NCBI GenBank assembly: GCA_965267475.1 | Contig: OZ254079.1 | Location: 3,658,001-3,722,000 of the forward strand | Direction of reading: 5' to 3' | Source of the DNA: JBCBKU01 sp965267475 | GTDB taxonomy: Bacteria > Pseudomonadota > Alphaproteobacteria > Rhodobacterales > Rhodobacteraceae | Length of the DNA stretch: 64,000 nt | In this document: positions 23,460 through 32,982 of the stretch, in pieces | Layout of the letters: each line of letters begins with the position of its first letter | How positions within the stretch are numbered: position 1 is the first letter of the stretch | The notes under the pieces: model-generated | Seen by the model: only the letters and a program-made list of their open reading frames with translations | Told to the model about the DNA's origin: nothing | Database searches by the model: none | Position numbers and translations under genes: made by a program

Positions 23460-25547
23460 CTAGTCCAGATTCGTCAAAAGGAAGGCAGCGACGCTGTCCC
23501 CTGCGATGTCGACCTTGGCCCCGCCGCACACATCGGCGGGGGCCTCGGGCGCATCGGTGGTCAGCGCGCATTGCCATCTGAGCCCGTTTTGCGTCTCGGG
23601 CAAGGTCACTTTGGTGGCCTTGCCGCCGTTGAAGACAAGAAATACTGCGTCTTCGCGCACGGCAAAGGGCGGTGTGCCTTCGGCGGTCCGCATCTCGACC
23701 GCGATCAGGCGAAGCGTATCGTCCTGCCAATCGACATCGGTCATGGGTGCGCCATCGGCCCGCCGCCAGAACAGATCCGCAACCCCGTCGACCGCCCTTT
23801 CCCGCGAATGCAGAAACAGACGCTGCGACAGGATCGGATGCGCTTTCCGAAGCGCGATCAGGCGCTTGGTGAAGGCCATGAAGGCCCGGTCCCCGGCAGC
23901 CCAATCGATCCAGGATGTTTCATTATCCTGGGCATAGGCGTTGTTGTTGCCGCCCTGGCTGTTGCCAATCTCGTCCCCGGCAAGAATCATCGGCGTGCCT
24001 TGCGACAACAATAATGTCGCCATCAGGTTCCGCTTGCGCCGGGCACGGGCCGCGAGGATCTTGGGGTCTTCGGTTGGCCCTTCAACCCCCATATTGTCCG
24101 AATAGTTCGCCGAATGCCCGTCCCGGCCGTCTTCGCCGTTCGCCAGGTTGTGGCGTTCGTTATAAGACACCACGTCTTCCAGCGTGAACCCGTCATGGGC
24201 CGTCAGCATGTTTACCGATGACGTGGCAGGCCGCCCGGAATGGTCGAATTGCAGTGCCGATCCGGTGATCCGCCCGGCCAGCGCACCGATCATCCCACCA
24301 TCGCCTTTCCAGAACTTTCGTACGTCATCGCGGAACTTGTCGTTCCAGCTTTGAAACGGCGGGGTAAAGGCGCCCAATTGGTACCCGCCCGGGCCAATAT
24401 CCCAAGGCTCGGCAATCAGTTTCACGTTGGACAGGATCGGATCCTGCCGCATCGCCTGAAATAGCGGCGCGTCGCGCTGAAACCCCTGGTCTCCGACGCG
24501 GCCCAGGGCCGCGCATAAGTCAAACCTGAACCCATCGACACCCATCAACTCGGCCCAATACCGCAAGCTGTCCATCACCATGCGTCCCACCATCGGGTGT
24601 TCGGTGCGGAAGGTGTTCCCGGTGCCGGTATCGTTCACATAGTATCGGGGCTCCGGCATCAGCCGGTAATAGCTCGCGTTGTCGAGCCCCCGGAAAGACA
24701 ATGTGGGGCCCGTTTGGTCGCCCTCGCCCGAGTGGTTGTAGACGACATCCAGGATCACCTCGATCCCAGCCGCATGGACCCGGTCGACCATCTGACGGAA
24801 GGCCGCGATGTCGTCGCCGGGCAAATACCTGGGATCGGGCGCAAAGAACCCGATCGACTGGTAGCCCCAGTAATTGGTCAGCCCTTTGTCCACGAGGAAA
24901 CGGTCATTCAGAAAGGCATGGACCGGCAAAAGCTCAAGCGCCGTGACACCCATATCCTGCATGTGGTTCAGAACCGGCTCTGCCGACAGCGCCTCGACCG
25001 TGCCACGGCCCGCAATCTCATCCGGCCAAAGCTGAGTCAGGCCTTTCGCGTGCGCTTCATAGACGATGGTTTCGCGACGAGGAGTTCCAAGCCGGTCGAT
25101 CACTGGGTGGCCGGGCGGCGCCGCAACCACCGAACGGGGCATGTAAGGCGCGCTGTCCCGCTTGTCGAAACTAAGATCAGTCTTCTTCGAACCGACGGTG
25201 TAGCCCATGAGCGCATCGTGCCAGACCGGGTGGCCGGTGATCCTGCGGGCGTAGGGGTCCAACAGCAGTTTGTTCGGATTGAACCGGTGCCCCTCGGCAG
25301 GCTTGTATGGACCATGCGCGCGGTATCCATACCACTGCCCTGGCGAGACACCGTTCACACGCCCGTACCAGATGTCGCCTGCGCGTTCTGGCAGGTCGAG
25401 TTGGTGTTCCGCACCCTCTTCATCGAACAGGCACAGGACCATCCGCGTCGCATGGGCCGAGAAGACAGCGAAATTCACGCCGTCTTCGTCGGGCGTGGCC
25501 CCCATTGGGGTCGAACGCCCTTCGGACATGACATAGCGGGTCGTCAT
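23460..25547 (-). CDS. glgX: Glycogen debranching enzyme GlgX
   Basis: GlgX hydrolyses alpha-1,6 branch points of the limit dextrin left by glycogen phosphorylase. The 695-residue protein has an N-terminal CBM48-type beta domain (1-150) and a GH13 barrel. The catalytic nucleophile lies in GFRFDLCAALGR, the acid/base in LIAEPWDIG, and the third acidic residue in TAHDGFT. WNDKFRDDVRKFW is characteristic of GlgX/isoamylase-type proteins. It overlaps glgA by four bases (ATGA), so it is translationally coupled. Confidence 0.96.
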   Translation of the reverse strand: MTTRYVMSEGRSTPMGATPDEDGVNFAVFSAHATRMVLCLFDEEGAEHQLDLPERAGDIWYGRVNGVSPGQWYGYRAHGPYKPAEGHRFNPNKLLLDPYARRITGHPVWHDALMGYTVGSKKTDLSFDKRDSAPYMPRSVVAAPPGHPVIDRLGTPRRETIVYEAHAKGLTQLWPDEIAGRGTVEALSAEPVLNHMQDMGVTALELLPVHAFLNDRFLVDKGLTNYWGYQSIGFFAPDPRYLPGDDIAAFRQMVDRVHAAGIEVILDVVYNHSGEGDQTGPTLSFRGLDNASYYRLMPEPRYYVNDTGTGNTFRTEHPMVGRMVMDSLRYWAELMGVDGFRFDLCAALGRVGDQGFQRDAPLFQAMRQDPILSNVKLIAEPWDIGPGGYQLGAFTPPFQSWNDKFRDDVRKFWKGDGGMIGALAGRITGSALQFDHSGRPATSSVNMLTAHDGFTLEDVVSYNERHNLANGEDGRDGHSANYSDNMGVEGPTEDPKILAARARRKRNLMATLLLSQGTPMILAGDEIGNSQGGNNNAYAQDNETSWIDWAAGDRAFMAFTKRLIALRKAHPILSQRLFLHSRERAVDGVADLFWRRADGAPMTDVDWQDDTLRLIAVEMRTAEGTPPFAVREDAVFLVFNGGKATKVTLPETQNGLRWQCALTTDAPEAPADVCGGAKVDIAGDSVAAFLLTNLD

Positions 25548-26971
25548 TTCCCTTTGGTCACCTGTTCATACAGCGCCGCATAGGCCTTGGCCGAGCGGCC
25601 CCATCCGAATTCTTGCCCCATGGCATTGGCCTGAACCTGTTTCCATGCCTTTGCATCCGCATAAAGGTCAAGCAACTGGAACAGCGCCTGGGCAAGCCCG
25701 TCGGTGGTGATCGGGTGGAACTGGATGCCGGTTGCGACACCGTCGTTCAGTGCCATGGGGCTTGCGTTGATGACCGTGTCCACAAGACCGCCCGTATAGG
25801 CGACGACCGGCACCGTGCCATAACGCAGGCCGTACATCTGGGTCAGCCCGCACGGTTCGAACCGGCTTGGCACCAGGATGGCATCGGCGCCCGCGATCAT
25901 GCGGTGCGACTTGGCTTCGTCATATCCGATATGGACCGAGACCGCAGGGTGCGCGGCCGCCTGGCGCCAGCGCGTCTCAAGCACCTTGTCGCCACTCCCC
26001 AGAAGCGCCAGTTGCCCGCCACGGTCGATCAGGACCGGAAGCGCATCAAGCAGCAAATCAAGCCCCTTCTGATCAGACAAACGCGACACCACGACACAAA
26101 GGGGGCCGTCGGCATCCGGCAAATCGAACTCTTTCCGAAGCGCTTTCTTCGCCCGCGTTTTGCCGCGCGGTGTCTTGTAGGTCTGGATCTCGGGGTCCGT
26201 TTCGGGGTTCCAGGCGGAATCGTCGATCCCGTTCAGGATGCCTGTCAGGTCCTGAGAGCGGGATTTCAGAACGCCGTCGAGCCCCATGCCGAACTCGGGC
26301 CTCAAGAGTTCGCGCGCATAGGTCGGGCTGACGGTGGTCAGCTTGTCCGACCAGACCAGACCCGCCTTCAAAGCGCTAATCTGGTTCCAGTATTCAAAGC
26401 CCGCCTGGGAAAACCCCTTTGCCGGCAGGCGCAACGCCGCACGCTTGCCCGCCGGCGCCAGGCCGTGAAACGCGATGTTATGGATGGTGAAGACGCTGCC
26501 CGGACCGCCTTTGCCGCCCTCTTTCAAATAGACCGGCGCAAGCCCCGCCTGCCAATCGTGGCAATGCATGACGGTGGGCTGCCATTTGCCAGCCCCGTTC
26601 CTGGCAATCTCGGCCGCGACCAAGGACAGCGCCGCGAACCGTTCGGCATTGTCCGGCCAATCGGCGCCGTGCGGGTCGAGATAGGGCGATCCCTCACGCT
26701 CAAAAAGATGGGGCGCGCGCAGGATGAACAGATCGAGCCCTTCGCCATTGGCCGACAGAACCTCGGCCGGGCGTCCGAAAAGGTCAGGTTCGGACAGAAC
26801 TTTCTTGCCAAGCTTTACCTTGTCCAGAACGGCAGGATAGCCGGGCAGAAGCGTCCGCATTTCCCAGCCTTCCTTGGCCAGCGCGGCTGGCAGGGCCCCC
26901 GCCACATCGGCCAGCCCCCCGGTTTTGATCAGCGGCGCGCATTCAGATGCGACCGACAGAACGCGTGTCAT
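25544..26971 (-). CDS. glgA: Glycogen synthase (ADP-glucose type)
   Basis: GlgA transfers glucose from ADP-glucose to the non-reducing end of an alpha-1,4-glucan. The 475-residue GT5 protein carries the ADP-glucose-binding KTGGLADV (16-23) near the N-terminus. HNIAFHG and the C-terminal PSRFEPCGLTQMYGLRYGT motif are also present. It overlaps glgC upstream and glgX downstream by four bases each, so three enzymes of the pathway are coupled at the level of translation. Confidence 0.97.
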   Translation of the reverse strand: MTRVLSVASECAPLIKTGGLADVAGALPAALAKEGWEMRTLLPGYPAVLDKVKLGKKVLSEPDLFGRPAEVLSANGEGLDLFILRAPHLFEREGSPYLDPHGADWPDNAERFAALSLVAAEIARNGAGKWQPTVMHCHDWQAGLAPVYLKEGGKGGPGSVFTIHNIAFHGLAPAGKRAALRLPAKGFSQAGFEYWNQISALKAGLVWSDKLTTVSPTYARELLRPEFGMGLDGVLKSRSQDLTGILNGIDDSAWNPETDPEIQTYKTPRGKTRAKKALRKEFDLPDADGPLCVVVSRLSDQKGLDLLLDALPVLIDRGGQLALLGSGDKVLETRWRQAAAHPAVSVHIGYDEAKSHRMIAGADAILVPSRFEPCGLTQMYGLRYGTVPVVAYTGGLVDTVINASPMALNDGVATGIQFHPITTDGLAQALFQLLDLYADAKAWKQVQANAMGQEFGWGRSAKAYAALYEQVTKGK

Positions 26972-28233
26972 TTACTGGCGGCTCTCTTTTCCAACATCGC
27001 TTTCGTGATCAGCGTGATCCCGGTATCGGTCACGCGAAACCACTTGGCGTCTTCTTCCGGATCCTCGCCGACGACAAGGCCCTCGGGGATCTGTACCCCG
27101 CGATCGATGACAACATTTTTAAGCCGCGCCGATCGGGCAACGTTGACGTAAGGCAGAACGACAGCGTGGTCGAGCACCGCATAAGAATTCGTATGAACCT
27201 GGGTGAACAGAAGCGAGTTTCTGATCTCGGTCCCCGAGATGATGCAGCCACCTGACACCAGCGATGAAACCGCAGATCCGCGCCGATCTTCCTGGTCATG
27301 AACGAATTTCGCGGGGGGAACGCTTTCGGAATAGGTCCAGATTGGCCAATCCTTGTCCCAAAGATCCAGATCCGGATGGAAATCGGTCAGGTCGATATTG
27401 GCCTTCCAGAATGCATCAACCGTTCCGACATCGCGCCAGTATGACGGGGCGTCGGCTTCAGCCTTCACACAGCTTTCATCGAAGCGATGCGCCATCGCCT
27501 TCCCGTTCTTGACGATATCGGGGATCAGATCGTTGCCGAAGTCGTGGGCCGAGTCGTCGTTGTCACCATCGGCCACCAGAAGCTCACGCAGAAACGGCCA
27601 GGCGAAGACGTAAATCCCCATGGACGCCAGCGTGACATTGGGGTCATCCGGTGTCCCCGGCGGGTTGGCGGGCTTTTCAAGAAACTCGGTGATCTGCCCG
27701 GTCGCATCGGTCGCCATCACACCAAACGCGCTTGCTTCTTCGCGCGGCACGGTCAGGCATCCGATGGTGACGTCGGCGCCCGAATCCACATGCTGGCGCA
27801 GCATGATCTCGTAATCCATCTTGTAGATGTGGTCGCCCGCCAGAATGACGACATAGTCGATGTCATAGCTGTCGACGATGTCGATGTTCTGGGTCACCGC
27901 ATCCGCCGTCCCGCGATACCAACGCTCTTCGCTGACCCGTTGCGACGCCGGAAGGATATCAAGATATTCGTTCCGCTCGGCCCGGAAGAAGGACCAGCCC
28001 CGCTGGCAGTGGCGGATCAGGCTGTGCGCCTTGTACTGCGTGGCGATCGCCATTTTCCGGATCCCGGAGTTCAACGCGTTCGACAGGGCGAAATCGATGA
28101 TTCGGGTCTTCCCGCCGAAATAGACCGCGGGTTTGGCGCGCAGATCCGTCAATTCCTTAAGCCGGCTCCCGCGCCCGCCCGCCAGGACGAAGGCCATGCT
28201 TCGGTTGGAAAGTCTTTGAACTGTCTGCACCAT
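26968..28233 (-). CDS. glgC: Glucose-1-phosphate adenylyltransferase
   Basis: GlgC makes ADP-glucose from ATP and glucose 1-phosphate and is normally the allosterically controlled step. The 421-residue protein has the nucleotide-binding AGGRGSRLKELT (about 18-29) and the substrate-site stretch AKPAVYFGGK. WYRGTADAV and a C-terminal left-handed beta-helix region (about 300-400) follow. GGGGAGGAGAAAC precedes the ATG, one of the strongest ribosome binding sites in the array, which fits a need for high synthesis. It overlaps glgA by four bases. Confidence 0.97.
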   Translation of the reverse strand: MVQTVQRLSNRSMAFVLAGGRGSRLKELTDLRAKPAVYFGGKTRIIDFALSNALNSGIRKMAIATQYKAHSLIRHCQRGWSFFRAERNEYLDILPASQRVSEERWYRGTADAVTQNIDIVDSYDIDYVVILAGDHIYKMDYEIMLRQHVDSGADVTIGCLTVPREEASAFGVMATDATGQITEFLEKPANPPGTPDDPNVTLASMGIYVFAWPFLRELLVADGDNDDSAHDFGNDLIPDIVKNGKAMAHRFDESCVKAEADAPSYWRDVGTVDAFWKANIDLTDFHPDLDLWDKDWPIWTYSESVPPAKFVHDQEDRRGSAVSSLVSGGCIISGTEIRNSLLFTQVHTNSYAVLDHAVVLPYVNVARSARLKNVVIDRGVQIPEGLVVGEDPEEDAKWFRVTDTGITLITKAMLEKRAASK

Positions 28234-28259
28234 GTTTCTCCTCCCCAGGAAAACTGTGT

Positions 28260-30452
28260 CTATCCTTCGTGTATCAGGATCACTGTACTAAGCGGCGGTA
28301 CGGTCACCGCGGCGGATGCGGGCTGGCCCTGCCAACTGTCTTCCACGGCCTCGACACCGCCCATGTTGCCGCGGTTCGCCCCGCCATAAAGCCCGGCATC
28401 CGTGTTCATCGCCTCGCGCCACTTGCCGGCACGGGGCAGCCCGACGCGATAGTCGGCCCGTTCCACGGGCGTGAAATTTGCAATCACGACGGCAGGCGGA
28501 TCCGTTTCACCGCCGAAACGCGCCCAGGCATAAAGCGACTGATCGGCATCGTTCGCCTCGATCCACTGGAACCCATGCGGTTCGCAATCGGCGACATGCA
28601 AGGCTGGTTCCGCCCGATAAAGCGTGTTCAGATCCCGGATCAGGCGCGCCATACCGGCATGGCTTGGCGCCTCTGTCGCCGCCCAATCAAGCGATGTGTT
28701 GTGGTTCCATTCCGACCACTGCGCGAACTCCTGCCCCATGAACAGAAGCTTTTTGCCCGGGTGGCCCCACATGAACCCGTAATAGGCGCGAAGATTGGCA
28801 AACCGCTCCCACTCATTGCCGGGCATCTTGGCGAGCATCGAGCCTTTGCCATGCACGACCTCATCATGGCTGATCGGAAGGATGAAGTTTTCCGAGAAGG
28901 CATAATGCAGCCCGAAGGTCATCTGATGGTGATGGTGGCGGCGATAGACGGGGTCTTTCTGGATGTAATTCAACGTGTCGTTCATCCAGCCCATGTTCCA
29001 CTTAAACCCGAAGCCGAGCCCACCGCCATCGACGGGATGGGACACCCCCGGGAACGACGTCGATTCCTCGGCCGCTGTCATGATGCCCGGCACTTCGCCA
29101 TAGACGGTGGTGTTCATCCGCTGGAGCATGGCGATGGCTTCCAGGTTCTCGCGTCCGCCATGGATATTCGGGACCCATTCGCCTTCGCGCCGGGAATAGT
29201 CGCGATACAGCATCGACGCGACCGCATCGACGCGCAGACCGTCGACATGAAACTCTTCCAGCCAATACAAGGCGTTGGACACAATGAAGTTCGCCACTTC
29301 GCGCCGCCCATAGTTGTAGATCAGCGTGTTCCAGTCCTGATGGAAGCCTTCTTTCGGATCGGCATGTTCGTACAGGTGGGTGCCGTCAAACTGGGACAGC
29401 CCGTGATCATCCACCGGGAAATGCCCCGGCACCCAGTCGAGAATGACACCCAGGCCCTTGCGATGGGCGGCTTCGACAAGGTCGCGAAATTCATGCGGCG
29501 GACCGAAACGGATCGTCGGCGCGAACAGGCCCACAGGCTGATAACCCCAGGACCCGTCAAAGGGAAATTCGCTGACTGGCAGAAACTCAAGATGGGTAAA
29601 GCCCAGATCCGAGGCGTAATCGACCAGTTCCTCGGCCGCTTCCTTATACGACAGGGGCCGCCCGCCATCCTTGCGGCGCCAGGACCCGAGGTGAACCTCA
29701 TAGATGGAAATTGGCGCAGTGCGCGCGTTTCGCCCGGCCCGCGTGTCCATCCAATCGGCATCGTCCCAGCCATAGCCGCCGATATCGCGGACGACACTGG
29801 CGGTTGCGGGCGGATGTTCGGCGCCAAAGCCAACCGGGTCGGCCTTTAGGGGCAATCGCCGACCATCGCCCGCAACCATCTCATATTTATAGGGCGTGCC
29901 GTCGACCACGCCAGGAATGAAGATTTCCCATACGCCGGTGGCGCCCCGGCGGCGCATCACATGGCGTCTTCCGTCCCAGAAGTTGAAGGCGCCCACGACC
30001 GAGGCGCGCTTGGCATTGGGTGCCCATACGGCGAAATGCGTGCCATCTTCGCCTTCGTGGGTCATCACATGGGCGCCAAGCGCCTTCCAAAGTCGCTGAT
30101 GGGTGCCTTCGCCAAGCAAATATTCGTCGATCTCGCCCAGAACGGGCCCGAACCGATAGGCGTCGTCATATTCCCAAGTCCCGCCCAGGCCTGTCCCGAT
30201 AAGCCGATACGGTCCATCCCCCGGAGCCGCACCCGAAAACAGGCCCGGCGCATCGGGAACCGGATCCAGTGGATGTTCCTTGCCGTCCACCAGCGCCGAC
30301 AGCCCCTCGGCCGAGGGGTCGAACGCCGCCACGCGCCGATCTTTGCCCGACCCATGGGGTCCGAGCACGGCAAAAGGATCGTCGAAATCTCCTGCAATTA
30401 GCCGGCGGGCAATCTCAGGATCTATGGGCGGCAATGCGGTCGCACCGGACAT
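28260..30452 (-). CDS. glgB: 1,4-alpha-glucan branching enzyme
   Basis: GlgB introduces alpha-1,6 branches into glycogen. The 730-residue GH13 enzyme has a long N-terminal region (about 1-110) and a CBM48 domain. The catalytic barrel has its nucleophile in GLRVDAVASMLYRDYSR, acid/base glutamate in TAAEESTSFPG, and the stabilising aspartate in PISHDEVVHGK. The C-terminal beta domain ends STVILIHEG. The gene follows glgP by about 40 bases and precedes glgC by 26 bases. Confidence 0.97.
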   Translation of the reverse strand: MSGATALPPIDPEIARRLIAGDFDDPFAVLGPHGSGKDRRVAAFDPSAEGLSALVDGKEHPLDPVPDAPGLFSGAAPGDGPYRLIGTGLGGTWEYDDAYRFGPVLGEIDEYLLGEGTHQRLWKALGAHVMTHEGEDGTHFAVWAPNAKRASVVGAFNFWDGRRHVMRRRGATGVWEIFIPGVVDGTPYKYEMVAGDGRRLPLKADPVGFGAEHPPATASVVRDIGGYGWDDADWMDTRAGRNARTAPISIYEVHLGSWRRKDGGRPLSYKEAAEELVDYASDLGFTHLEFLPVSEFPFDGSWGYQPVGLFAPTIRFGPPHEFRDLVEAAHRKGLGVILDWVPGHFPVDDHGLSQFDGTHLYEHADPKEGFHQDWNTLIYNYGRREVANFIVSNALYWLEEFHVDGLRVDAVASMLYRDYSRREGEWVPNIHGGRENLEAIAMLQRMNTTVYGEVPGIMTAAEESTSFPGVSHPVDGGGLGFGFKWNMGWMNDTLNYIQKDPVYRRHHHHQMTFGLHYAFSENFILPISHDEVVHGKGSMLAKMPGNEWERFANLRAYYGFMWGHPGKKLLFMGQEFAQWSEWNHNTSLDWAATEAPSHAGMARLIRDLNTLYRAEPALHVADCEPHGFQWIEANDADQSLYAWARFGGETDPPAVVIANFTPVERADYRVGLPRAGKWREAMNTDAGLYGGANRGNMGGVEAVEDSWQGQPASAAVTVPPLSTVILIHEG

Positions 30453-30491
30453 ACAGCCGACGCTAACGCGTAACGCCCACAGGTCAAAGGA

Positions 30492-32879
30492 TTATTCCGC
30501 TGCAACGCTCCGCATGGGGGCCGCGACCTCTGCGTCCCAGACATCGGCCATGTAGCCGCGGATCGTTCGATCCGACGAAAACCAGCCTGACCGCGCCGTG
30601 TTCAGCGCTGCCGCGCGGGCCCAGCGCGCCCTGTCGCGATAGACTTGATCAACCTCACGCTGAGCACGCCAATAGTCGGTGAAATCCGATGCCACGAGGA
30701 AATAGTCCGCGCCCGAGATATTGTCGGCAATCCCATGGAACCAGTCACCGCCCCAGGTGCCATCGCGCAGCGTTTCAATCGCCCGCGCCAGGCGCTGGTC
30801 AGCAGCAATCGCCTGACCTGCATGGTTGTCCACCGAGCGCCTTTGGACGACCTCTTCCGCGGTCATCCCGAATAGAAAGAAGTTGTCGGCGCCCACATGT
30901 TCGCGGATCTCGACATTGGCGCCGTCCAGCGTGCCCACGGTCAAAGCGCCGTTCATAGCAAACTTCATGTTTCCGGTGCCCGAGGCTTCCTTGCCCGCTG
31001 TCGAGATCTGTTCGGACAAATCCGCCGCCGGGATCAGCTTTTCGGCCAGGGTGACGTTGTAATTCGGCGCAAACACGACCTTGAGATACTGCGATGTCAC
31101 CGGGTCGGCATTCAGCTTCTCGGCAACGGCGTTGATCAGATGGATGATTTCCTTGGCGAAGAAATATCCCGGCGCCGCCTTGCCCCCGAAGATCTTGACG
31201 CGCGGCACCCAGTCACCCTGCGGGTCATCATGGATTGCCTGCCACAGGGCGATCGCTTCAAGAATGTTCAGGTGCTGGCGCTTGTATTCGTGGATCCGTT
31301 TGATCTGGATGTCGAAAATCGCTTCGGGGTCCAGGCTGATGCCATGACGCTTGCGCATCCATTGCGACAGCGCGCCTTTGTTCGTGGTTTTCGCATGGAC
31401 GAACCGATCAAGGAATGCCCCGTCATTCACATGCGGTTCCAGGTCCCGAAGCCGTTCAGCATCGCCGACCCATGCGGGTCCGATAGCGTCGGTGATCACT
31501 CCGGCGAGCGCCGGGTTGCAGTTCAGCAGCCAGCGGCGCGGCGTCACACCGTTCGTCTGGTTCACGATCCGGTCCGGGTGCAGCCCGTGCAGATCGCCGA
31601 AGACAGTCTGCTTCATCAACTCGGTATGAAGCGCAGAAACCCCGTTGACCCGATGCGCCATGACAAAAGACAGTTCACCCATATGCACGTTGCCGTCGCC
31701 GACGATCCGGATGCTGCGGGATGGATAGGTCTTGGCATGGGCGGCATCGATTTCTTCGATCAGCTGCATGTGGCGCGGCAGCAGGTGCCGCATCAGGCCG
31801 TCCGGCCAACGCTCCAACGCCTCGGGAAGGAGCGTGTGGTTGGTATAGCTCAGGCAGCGGCGCGAGATGTCGACCGCATCGTCAAACGCCATGCCCCGTT
31901 CATCCAGAAGCAGGCGCACCAGTTCGGGCCCGGCGATCGCTGGGTGGGTGTCGTTCAACTGGATCGCGACCTTGTTCGGAAGCTCTTTCAGATCGCTGTA
32001 TTCGCTTTCAAACCGGCGCAGGATGTCTCGCAGGGATGCGGCGGTGAAGAAGTATTCCTGCTTCAGACGCAGCGCCTTGCCGCCATCGGTCGTGTCATCG
32101 GGATAGAGAACGCGGCTGATCGTGCGGGCCAGCGCCTCGGGCTCGGCCGCCGCCGTGTAATCGCCCTGGTTGAACCGGTCCAAGTCGAAAAGCTGCGTCG
32201 GCTGGGCCGCCCAAAGGCGGAGCGTGTTGGCCCAGCGCCCCTGCCAGCCGATGACCGGAGTGTCATGCGCCTCAGCCACAACCGATTCCGCCGGGCGCCA
32301 GATACCGCGCTTGCCCTTCATGTGGACATGGCCGCCAAACCCGATTTCGAACGCCGCCTCGGGCCGCGTGAATTCCCACGGGTTCGGTTGCGTCAGCCAA
32401 TCTTCGGGTTCCTCGACCTGGCGGCCACTTTCGAACCGCTGCCGGAACAACCCGTGTTCGTACCGGATGCCATAGCCATAGGCCGGGCAGCCAAGCGTCG
32501 ACAGGCTTTCCATGAAACAGGCCGCAAGCCGCCCGAGGCCACCATTTCCAAGCGCCGCATCCGGTTCGTTCAGAATCACGGTGTCGAAGTTCAGACCCAG
32601 CGACAACAGCGCCTCGCGCGCCTTGTCCAACAGCCCGAGATTGACCATGGCGTCTTCCAGTAGGCGCCCGATCAGAAACTCCATCGACAGGTAGTAGACC
32701 CGTTTTTCCTTGCCTTCATAGGCGGCACGGGTCGACGCGAACCAAGGGTCCACGATCTTGTCGCGGATCGTCAGCGACAGGGCCATGCGCCAGTCATAGG
32801 TCGTGGCATGGTCGGCATCCTTGCCGAGCGAATATTTCAGATGCGACAGGATGGCGTCGCGCAGGCTTTGTTCAGTCAT
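30492..32879 (-). CDS. glgP: Glycogen phosphorylase
   Basis: This 795-residue GT35 enzyme releases glucose 1-phosphate from glycogen using inorganic phosphate and pyridoxal phosphate. The cofactor lysine is in EASGTGNMKFAMNGAL near the C-terminus. LGNGGLGRLAACFMES, and the VNDGAFLDRF and KRIHEYKRQHLN segments, are further signatures. The ATG at 32879 starts MTEQSLRD; the longer frame adds a stretch with no family match. It is the first glg gene, with a 103-base gap from the upstream glpK, which probably contains a promoter. Confidence 0.96.
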   Translation of the reverse strand: MTEQSLRDAILSHLKYSLGKDADHATTYDWRMALSLTIRDKIVDPWFASTRAAYEGKEKRVYYLSMEFLIGRLLEDAMVNLGLLDKAREALLSLGLNFDTVILNEPDAALGNGGLGRLAACFMESLSTLGCPAYGYGIRYEHGLFRQRFESGRQVEEPEDWLTQPNPWEFTRPEAAFEIGFGGHVHMKGKRGIWRPAESVVAEAHDTPVIGWQGRWANTLRLWAAQPTQLFDLDRFNQGDYTAAAEPEALARTISRVLYPDDTTDGGKALRLKQEYFFTAASLRDILRRFESEYSDLKELPNKVAIQLNDTHPAIAGPELVRLLLDERGMAFDDAVDISRRCLSYTNHTLLPEALERWPDGLMRHLLPRHMQLIEEIDAAHAKTYPSRSIRIVGDGNVHMGELSFVMAHRVNGVSALHTELMKQTVFGDLHGLHPDRIVNQTNGVTPRRWLLNCNPALAGVITDAIGPAWVGDAERLRDLEPHVNDGAFLDRFVHAKTTNKGALSQWMRKRHGISLDPEAIFDIQIKRIHEYKRQHLNILEAIALWQAIHDDPQGDWVPRVKIFGGKAAPGYFFAKEIIHLINAVAEKLNADPVTSQYLKVVFAPNYNVTLAEKLIPAADLSEQISTAGKEASGTGNMKFAMNGALTVGTLDGANVEIREHVGADNFFLFGMTAEEVVQRRSVDNHAGQAIAADQRLARAIETLRDGTWGGDWFHGIADNISGADYFLVASDFTDYWRAQREVDQVYRDRARWARAAALNTARSGWFSSDRTIRGYMADVWDAEVAAPMRSVAAE

Positions 32880-32982
32880 TGCGGCTCTGACGCCCCCAAA
32901 AAACGGAAAGTACACACGTGGCAGACTTTGATCTGCCAGACCTTATTCAAAACATGGTTGATGTCTTCAAGCGGTTGCGGCC

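Noticed and set aside
25849..25868. GGTTCGAACCGG-like sequence resembling a tRNA T-arm
   Set aside because: It lies within glgA in frame (the PSRFEPCG motif) and no cloverleaf or acceptor stem can be drawn around it.
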